Positions 56,824-64,000 of a DNA stretch of 64,000 nucleotides are shown piece by piece. This DNA comes from Collybia mongolica (lineage: Eukaryota > Basidiomycota > Agaricomycetes > Agaricales > Clitocybaceae). The position numbers were made by a program, and so were the translations under genes. The DNA is taken from assembly GCA_013420905.1 (NCBI GenBank), contig JAAXNY010000001.1:6014001-6078000 (forward strand). Direction: 5' to 3'. Each line of letters begins with the position of its first letter. Position 1 is the first letter of the stretch. The notes under the pieces are model-generated. The model made no database searches. It worked only from the letters and a program-made list of their open reading frames with translations, and had not been told where the DNA came from.

Positions 56824-56928
56824 TTCAAATCCCGATGGCAAGATCAACAAGGGAACATGCAAGGACAAACAGTCCAACAAACCGGACGAGCGTCCGGACC
56901 GTTCCGGTCAGCGCAGCTGAACAAGCTC
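56824..56928. repeat. Right terminal inverted repeat of Harbinger
   Basis: Inverse of 53,208-53,312, followed by TTA. Confidence 0.92.
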
Positions 56929-57074
56929 TTACGAGCTGGCGGTAAGCTCGATTGATATCAACCTTCACATAACCGATCTGGGAAATTCCCAAATGTCAAT
57001 CAGTTGTAGGCTGTAACGTGGCAGTAGTAACAGCATTCAGGAGAGGAAGCCTATTTAAGATATCACCGACGTCA

Positions 57075-60000
57075 CTAGAAATCCGGCCTTGCCTCGAACC
57101 ATTCCGCCATATCCCTCGAGCAGCGCTAAATAGATTGTGAGTGATCCTGAAACTAGGAGTGTATCAGAAGGTGAACCTCAATGAAAGCGATCTTTGCCCG
57201 GATGCTGTCTAGTACTTGAGCAAGCGTCTGGTTGTACTTGGATGTGTCCCTATCCTATCGGTCAATGATGACAAGTTTTGACACATCAGCAACCTCCGCT
57301 AATATTCAATGCATGAGCCATCTGGCCTACCTTAAAAAATTCGACAAGCTCAACGTAATCCTTTTCCGCGGACAAGCCCTTTATAGACATCTGCAGTGGT
57401 GATGTCAATATCTATGCCCTTGAGAGTCCAAAACTGATTACTGACCTCAACAAGATACTGAAAAGTAAAATTCTCTTCAAATCGTTTGTAGAACTGCAAC
57501 ACAACATGCTAATTTTTTGACGCCCTTCATACCATACTGACTTACTATGTCATAGTTGTCTTTGAAGAACTGAAAAAGCAATCTCCTCGTTTTGAGGTTG
57601 CTACTAAGCCCAAGGAAAAAGTATACGAGATCCTGGTATTTTGCTTTATGCATGATGAAATCAAGTGTCTGCTTCAATAATTCAGGGTCCTCTGTCGCAC
57701 ACATTGCATGCCTGTAGTTAAAAATTTGAACGAAATTTTGTTAAGAAGGCTTCGTGTACATACATGGCCGCATTTTTGGATGAAGGTGTCTTGGGTTTTT
57801 CTTGTACCCTAACAACAGTGTCGTATTCCTTCTTTCCTCCGAGTCTTACTGCCTGATACATAGGATAGATGGAGGGGAGCCTATTCAATCAAAAGGTCTC
57901 TTGTGAGTAAGCCATGGACGCACCACCGAGAAAACTACACGCTGGAGATCCGCTGGGATCTTTGAATCATCACCTGTATCCATGAAATGAGCAAATCTGC
58001 TCCTCAGTTCGTGGAGGACCCTGGAACACAGACAGTATTTTATGAGAAAACAGGCGGGCGCTATGAGCGGACGTAAAAGGGCAATACACACCCCGTATCC
58101 CTTGCTAGAGCGGCCTGCCCAACGGCACAAGTCCGGAGTAGCGATGTGTCTATGGGTTCAGGGTCCGAGTATTCGTACCCTAGCTTATCGACGAGGGGTA
58201 CGAAGAGAGCCTGCACAGATCTCAGTGAGAAAAATGAAAGAGCAGCATACTGACACACCCTGCGGAATGCATTGAGGCAATCAAAAAGTTGTGGGTCTTC
58301 CCACCAAATTGAGACGAGGTCGCTCAGATTGTCGGCTATTCCGGACCAGACAAGGTCTTAAAAATTTATTCAGCGTAGGTGGGTGTGGCAGCAATGAGGG
58401 AAGGGCAACATTGCTGACTTATAGGAGAAGAAATTGTGGTCCTTACATTCTGTTTCTCCTTTCAACGTGTCCACAAGATTCAAGGCGCTGCTCAGATTAG
58501 CAAGACCAGCTTTCGACAGTGCCATTGCGTCATGTACCAATCCAATCCGGTCATCAAGTGAAAATGCGCTTGCGCCTTCAGGCTTGGCTGCTTCCACAGC
58601 AATCTTTGCAAGACGCTCCGGTGTGTACAGCACCCGATCTAAAGGGGTGGATATTGGAATATCATAGCATTGTGGAATCTAAAGGAGCTCACAGACGCCA
58701 ACCGTTCTGGAATCAAGCTTGTAGGGCTTGCTTGTGTCGAGTTCGAACGCCTGTTCGCGAGCTTTTAATATCGCAGAATTGTCAATGACAGCGTTTCCAT
58801 TTTGATCCACGGTCAGGATACTGAGTGGAACATTCCTGCACATTAAGGTCGTAGAGTTTGTAAAAGTTTCCCCTGATCAATTTTATGGTCCCACCAGATA
58901 GTTTCGTTATCTCTCGGTTCGGCGCGCCCCGTTTCCAAAAATCGGTCCTGACGCACGCAAATGCCATTGGGGGTCTCGGTCACGGTTAGTACAGGGAAAC
59001 CGGTCTAGCGTGCTCGTGTCAATTCTAACAGGTGGACTTAGTCCTTTAATCTACCTTTGAGATCCAGTTGTCCATAAGCTGGAAAATATCGATTCCTGGG
59101 GGCGTGGTCAGTAAACGCAAACATAGTGTTACATTTTACGCGTCGTGCCTGTCGCCGTTCCGATGCCCTCCCAAAGGTCTTTGGTCACGGTGTTTGCGTA
59201 TAAGTTCTTCTTGAGGTAGAGGGATACGCCTTTCAAGAATAAATCCTCTCCAATGTAATTTGAAAGCATGCGCAATACTGATACCTCATTCAGTCAGCAA
59301 AGATTGAATCAGTGGTACTCCAAAGGCGCAACAAACCTGAGGCAGCCTTGGAGTATGAGAGACTATCGAAGATCTACCACACGCTGAGCATTAGCTTCCC
59401 GACGATAAAATAAGAGGGTACTTGGTTGATATGGTTCGCATCGGGGCATGCCACTTCAATTGGATGAGACGAAAGTTTGGCATCCAAATTGAGAGCGATG
59501 TTTAAATGGTTGCTGATGAATCCCGAGTTCGCCTTCCACTCTGGGAATATTCTAACAAATGGGGATTATAACCATAGTACCAGGAGAATATAGGCTATTT
59601 ACTTGTCTAGTATTGCCGCAATAGTAAGTAACTTCCGATACTGTTCGACGAAACACTTTACCTGTAATGATGACTTCCCCCATCTGTACGCGAAGGAATT
59701 CAAAATTCTTTCACGAAATTAGCAGTCGAAACATACCAAGGTTGCGAAGCCTGTAAAGGTGTATCCAACTATAGATGGACATATAGGTCGTAAACATACC
59801 TTCATTCAAGTAAAGGTAATCCCACCATTCCATCGTCGTGATATTTCCGAACCTGTAGTGGACCATTAAACAGTGAAAAATAGGTTCTGGTCGAACCTAC
59901 CACATGTGTGCCACCTCGTGGCTTTGCACGGTTGCAGCCACTTTCTTCGCATGGAGACCTGTGCTCTTGGGGTCAACTAAGAACACGCTGGTACGACCTG

Positions 60001-61275
60001 TGATCAGCCCCCAATTCTCCATCGCACCTAGATATTATCATCAGGCTGAGACGTGGAGATAGGCATATGGACACTCACCTCCATCAAAATCGTGGGCCTT
60101 GACGAGTTGTTCAGACATGATCGTTCATACAGGGATGTACTCACAACGAGAGTGTCTAACTTCGGAAGAGGATATTCAACGTCGAAAATCTTCTCGTACA
60201 GAGGGAGGACGGCAGCTTTGACGTCAAGTGCGAACTGCGCCTGATGGATGACGTTGGAAGTGCCTTATACATTGTACGTTAGATTTATCCTGACCGAAAA
60301 GCCTTGGTACTTGCCATAGATACGTAGGGGGATATTCTTCCCGCTCAGCGGCATGATAACAAACTTCTCTAGGTACTTGAAGTCACCATTCGCATATGCC
60401 ACGACATATGTTGACATAGGAGGCGTTGTTTGGAATCGTGTAATCTTCCATTTATCACCATCCCATGTAGTAAGTGAGGACAAGAGCTCCGCAAGATCGG
60501 TGTTCCCTTCAGATGATTTGCTCTCGAGGTTACAAAATACCTCCGAGATGGCGGGCATATTGCTGAGATTGACTGTTCCATCACGAGAGATCATCGTCAC
60601 CGAAAAGGTAGCCCTGAGTGAGGGTTCATCCCAGCATGGGAAGGCATGTCGTGCCGCGGTAGGCTTGTGAGTATATAAATTAATAAGTGTAGCCTGTTTC
60701 GAGTCCCTTGTCCTACCTCAAAGTGAGTCAGAGCGTAGTACTTAGTCTTTCCTTCTTCATTCTCCCATGACGACCTGTAGTATCCTGTCATATTCCGAGT
60801 TATATCCCCGCTGAAGCCCATCCTCAGTTCGGCTTTGGATCCTCCTGGAAGAGCTTGGGGGAAATGGTAGGTGATGCGCTCCAACGCGTTATCCAATGAT
60901 TCTCCAGCCTGCGGTTGTTCGGTTTTCAGAGCGTCAGAGTAGATGAAACTGTGCAAAGTAACATAGTCAATTGACGCTGAGCAGGTTGACCGAGGGGTGC
61001 ACAAACGCCTTGCCCAACTGGAGAGTAGATGCGTGAAGACATATGGCTGAAGTCTCGTCCTTGACATCTAAGCTGTGTGTAGAACGGCTTATTAGAGATT
61101 CTGCACGTATAATAAGAGAATACAGAGCAACTATACACCTTATTCTGACAAAACCGTCAAACTGAAGTTTATCTAGGTCTGTCCGAATGGTGAGATCATA
61201 GTGAGTAGGTTTGACATTTGTCGGAAGACGATACTCGTTCGATGGTCCTGGGGCAGAAACAGACTCGGGAGTCAT
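57075..61275 (-). CDS. M1-family zinc aminopeptidase (AAP1/ERAP-like), intact
   Basis: ATG 61,275 to TAG 57,075-57,077, about 26 introns of ~45-100 nt, all placed by frame and family conservation. Blocks: NEYRLPTNVKPTHYDLTIRT, HFEPTAARHAFPCWDEPSLR, QTTPPMSTYVVAYANGDF, PLPKLDTLV, the exopeptidase motif GGAMENWGLITGR, the zinc site HEVAHMWFGN with the downstream Glu in YLYLNEGFATLMGEV, VEVACPDANHINQ-type segment, YSKAASVLRMLSNYIGEDLF, the ERAP1-like C-terminal domain (WWEDPQLFDCLNAFRRALFV...LGYEYSDPEP) and a helical end (TLAQVLDSIRAKIAFIERCS). Removes N-terminal residues from peptides, probably cytosolic (no signal peptide seen). Two introns have GC donors (60,313-60,314 and 59,147-59,148), and one exon is only 4 nt (59,603-59,606). 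Likely a host housekeeping gene. Confidence 0.93.
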
Positions 61276-62543
61276 ATTAGTGCTGATACTTGGTCTAATT
61301 TGAAGTGGGAGCTGCAGAAGGAATAGATTGGTATCCTAGGACATAACTAGGGACCTTGTGATATACTCCATAATAATTTGGAAGTCTCACAGAACGCCAC
61401 CAACAATGTTGTAGCTATGACAGACCAAAAAGCTGTTCAGCAACCATGTGGAGCGAGACAGCAGACATGTAAGCGGGTATCACGGTCGCGGACTTGAACC
61501 GCAAAAAGCCGAGCTGCGATTAAAATCCACTACTTACCCCGATTCAGTGACTCTCTGCCCACAGCAGAATCTGGACGTCAGAAAGTTCACACATTTCCGA
61601 GATGAGATTAAAGCCGTCGAAATTTACAAGCAATGAGAACGGAAACAGATATATTTTTCATATGCGTACTGGATAATTATATATTTGTACGGAGCCAGAC
61701 AGGACGGAGGTCGAAACGAGAGTGTAGTATGCGCATATGAACACGAGAGTCCAGCAGACAAAGGGAAAGTAGCCCAGTGGGAGAATGTTGCCAGACAAAG
61801 TTATCGCGGGTCCATGCCTGAGCCCGGATAAGAAGGTCATTTCAAGCCTGCGCAGCCAAGGCAGTCCATGTTCGCCATCCTATTTGGGGGAGCCCAGGTC
61901 ATTTCCGAGTCATTTGTAAACAGGCGCTAGAGGATCCGAAGCACAAGAAGTCCCAAGTAGATATCAAGAGTCCAGCGCGAGAAGATCCACGGGACGGAGG
62001 AGAATCGAGAGATGCAGCGAGTCCTAAGGCCCAAGCGGAGTGTCATCGAACGACAACGGGTATATGGTAGTCTAAAATGACAGGTGGATCAGGAGGGGCC
62101 GAGGACAAAGGCCGGGGAACACTTACAAAGGGTAGTTGTAGGCGCTCGGGAGGATAGGGGAGAAACTTGTCATGACAAAGCAACTACAAAGGTGCGGGTC
62201 GGGTAGCCAGTCCGACCCCCCTCGATGAGCTGTATATGCCACCAAGATAACTCATGGTCCTGTCGCTCGGGGTGTTGGGCGCGTTACCAACGCATATCAG
62301 GGCGAAACCTGAAGTTGAAATGCCTGAAATGGAGCAGGTTTGATAAGGAAGCGAGGACGTCAGGGAAATGTGACAACCGGAAGAAGGTAGAAGGCAACTT
62401 GATAGCCAAAGGGCTAAAGCGTTTGTCACACGGCACCTACCAAGGTGCAAGTCGAAGAAGAGCCATCTTCCTGACCCCCCTCGCAAGACGTGCATGGACT
62501 CAGAACTTCCGTGGCAGCTCCAAGGGAAAATCCGAATGAGAAA
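61276..62543. other. Intergenic, no gene resolved
   Basis: About 1.3 kb. A minus-strand frame at 62,184-62,495 and short motifs (ccgacccccctcg at ~62,210, cctgacccccctcgc at ~62,470, and a related copy at ~63,268) recur, which could be exon-like repeats of a decayed minus-strand gene (EGGQEDGSSSTCTLVGAV compared with EGGWGRDLTCTFVR). No consistent spliced gene emerges. Confidence 0.4.
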
Positions 62544-62843
62544 GATGCAGCAGAAGCGAAGGTCAAGAGGCCTAAAGAAGTCCGGGATATCAAGATACAG
62601 TCAAGTAAGCAATAGGCTGAGCGGACGGAACAGCGAAATATTCGGTTTTGTTTCTGTTCGTCGATGTCCAAAAGAGTAATCCGAGGCGTAAAAGATGCAG
62701 CAGAATCGATGATTGAGAGGCCTGAAGAAGTCCGGGGTATCAAGATACAGTCAAGAAGTAAACAAGAGGTTGAGCGGACGAGGCAGCGAGATTTTCGGTT
62801 GTTTCTGTTCGTCGATGTCCAAAAAAGTAATCCGAGGCGTCCT
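62544..62843. repeat. 150-bp direct tandem duplication
   Basis: Units 62,544-62,693 and 62,694-62,843 both begin gatgcagcagaa and share gaagtccggg.atcaagatac, tttctgttcgtcgatgtcca and gtaatccgaggcgt, with ~10% differences plus small indels. Confidence 0.85.
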
Positions 62844-63429
62844 TTTCCAAGTCGGCGGCCAAGCACGAGATAGATGAGGCGCAAAAATATCCAGGAGATG
62901 CAAGAAGTTCGCAGATACAGATGGTTCAAAAGGTCAGATCCTGAGGTGGGTCGAATATGTGGAAAGATTATGTTTGGGTATATCTTCATTCTATATTTTT
63001 TTCGTTAAATTTGTTTGAGCAGTCATTGGCGTTGAACGGTCCATGCAGTAGAGACGAAGCAGCGAGGCGAATCCATATTGAGACGAGTCAAGAAGCTCGG
63101 AGTGAAGACCTGAAGCAATAGTTGTGTATAGCTGAAATGAGGAATGGATTAATAGGCGAAAGGGAGTAGAGGGGAGGCGCTTACGGTGTAGCATGTGACG
63201 CAAACCCAAAGCAGCAGGCGAGGAACCCGTCGTGATGTGGCGGACAAAGGTGCAAGTCAGGTCGCGACCCCAACCCCCCTCTGTGCCCACACACCTCACT
63301 AAGGTTAGTCGTAATCCTGCTGCTTCCGGAGACAAAGGGAAGAAGCCCCACTGGTCGATGAATACGAATAGTTCTAGTGTAAAAGTGAAAGCACGACAGC
63401 GATATATGCGCGAAGGTGGTGACGGAAAC
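62844..63429. other. Spacer between the tandem repeat and the right-edge gene
   Basis: No gene supported. The long minus frame 62,991-63,677 overlaps the real exons of the right-edge gene in another frame and is a shadow on its right side. Confidence 0.4.
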
Positions 63430-64000
63430 TCAAGACCGCTTAGCCTTTTTAGGACTGCGGCCCTTCTTGTCACTGGTCTCAGTAGACGACGATGCTTCTG
63501 CCACTGGCGTCTTGAGTATGCGAGCGGGCTGCATGCGTCTTCCCGCAACCATGCGCGCCTTCCCTTTGGCAGGCGAAGGCGTGCTTTTGAGGGCGGCGGG
63601 AGCAGGGACGTCTTCTTTGGGTGTCTGTGCAACGCAGGTGTCAGTAAAGAGATTAGAAAAGATAATGATATATACAACTCACAATGTTAACTTCGGCCAC
63701 AACATTCTCTACAGGTGCATCCTCGAGTGGTGGTGTTGTTTGGGGAGTCGTAGGAGGAGAAACGCCTTCAAGTACCTGTAAAAATAAAGGCGTCAACGAA
63801 AGAAGTGGAAGAGAGGATGTATATGCTACTCACGGCATTGACGTCCACCGTCTCAGCTACAGCAATCTCAACAGGCGCTTCCTTGGGCTAAGATAAGGGG
63901 ATCATAAGTAGAGAAGAAAGGCGATGGATTACGAAGCAACTCATACCTTGGGGACAGCGGGAGGACCTCCTGTATCAGCTCTTCTGAAGTGCCTATTGAG
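63430..64000 (-). CDS. Hypothetical Ala/Pro/Lys-rich protein, 3' part (cut by window edge)
   Basis: Exons complement(63947..>64000), (63834..63887), (63683..63775), (63430..63624), all in one frame with 58-59-nt GT-AG introns. Encodes ADTGGPPAVPK|PKEAPVEIAVAETVDVNA|VLEGVSPPTTPQTTPPLEDA...VAEVNI|TPKEDVPAPAALKSTPSPAK and a basic end (GKARMVAGRRMQPARILKTP...SDKKGRSPKKAKRS). The exons are small, phase 0 and similar in character (acidic VAE-V/I plus Pro), suggesting exon duplication. The Lys-rich tail with SPKK/TP motifs looks like a nuclear, chromatin-type C-terminus. No domain recognised. Confidence 0.6.

Larger units (their letters stand above)
53208..56928. mobile_element. PIF/Harbinger element with TTA target duplication
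   Basis: 3,721 bp. Ends GAGCTTGTTCAGCTGCGCTG at 53,208 and its exact inverse ending at 56,928. Terminal repeats are ~105 bp with one mismatch seen. TTA on both sides (53,205-53,207 and 56,929-56,931) is the 3-bp TWA duplication diagnostic of this superfamily. It carries the usual two genes, convergently: a Myb/SANT-like protein (plus) and a DDE transposase (minus). It lies between the membrane-protein gene and the aminopeptidase 3' end. Confidence 0.95.

Noticed and set aside
62991..63677. A 228-aa minus-strand frame
   Set aside because: Its right half overlaps well-supported exons of another frame, and its left half has no conserved features.

Overview
The window is nuclear DNA of a filamentous basidiomycete, most likely an Agaricomycete. 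Genes are cut by many short (43-67 nt) GT-AG introns. A clean nuclear ribosomal protein gene (uL4/RPL4), COQ4 and an M1 aminopeptidase are present, and several other families (DUF7918, HET, zinc-knuckle PARP-like proteins, KDZ-associated CxC5/CxC6 proteins) are typical of Agaricomycete accessory genomes. I re-spliced the genes by hand. Exon coordinates are given where frame, splice sites and family conservation agree.

Layout. (1) 1-6,495: an ADP-ribose island. It holds three PARP-like ADP-ribosyltransferase genes (one cut by the left edge), a NADAR-domain gene whose family includes ADP-ribose hydrolases acting on nucleic acids, and a gene keeping only the zinc modules of the PARP-like genes. 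They form two divergent pairs plus one follower. (2) 7,344-11,189: an unknown low-complexity protein, COQ4 and a small membrane protein. (3) 12,597-13,576: a DUF7918 copy with an in-frame stop. (4) 13,658-23,007: repeats, including an apparently intact Tc1/mariner element with a duplicated left end, two short hAT-like elements with 8-bp target duplications, and a decayed non-LTR retrotransposon. (5) 23,169-24,543: RPL4. (6) 24,685-25,809: a frameshifted DUF7918 copy, then decayed sequence. (7) 28,613-45,148: a transposon graveyard with a 3' fragment of a chromodomain Ty3/gypsy element, a truncated N-terminal block, a KDZ-associated CxC5/CxC6 gene with stops, a DDE transposase with stops, two SINE-like copies, a hAT relic and a solo LTR. 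(8) 45,834-48,360: two intact DUF7918 genes. (9) 48,900-53,032: a HET-domain gene broken by a frameshift and a partial tandem duplication, then a membrane protein. (10) 53,208-56,928: a complete PIF/Harbinger element with TTA target duplication. (11) 57,075-61,275: an intact M1 aminopeptidase with about 26 introns, including a 4-nt exon. (12) 61,276-64,000: a 150-bp tandem duplication and a basic protein cut by the right edge.

The most interesting system is the left-hand ADP-ribose island. Transferase-like and hydrolase-like genes lie side by side, share intergenic spacers and have expanded locally by exon-sized zinc modules. The second theme is the DUF7918 family: at least four copies (two intact, two broken), with a conserved hydrophobic-acidic motif ending in DLT or DLI that resembles a SUMO-interaction motif. 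No organellar, viral-genome or prokaryotic segment was seen.
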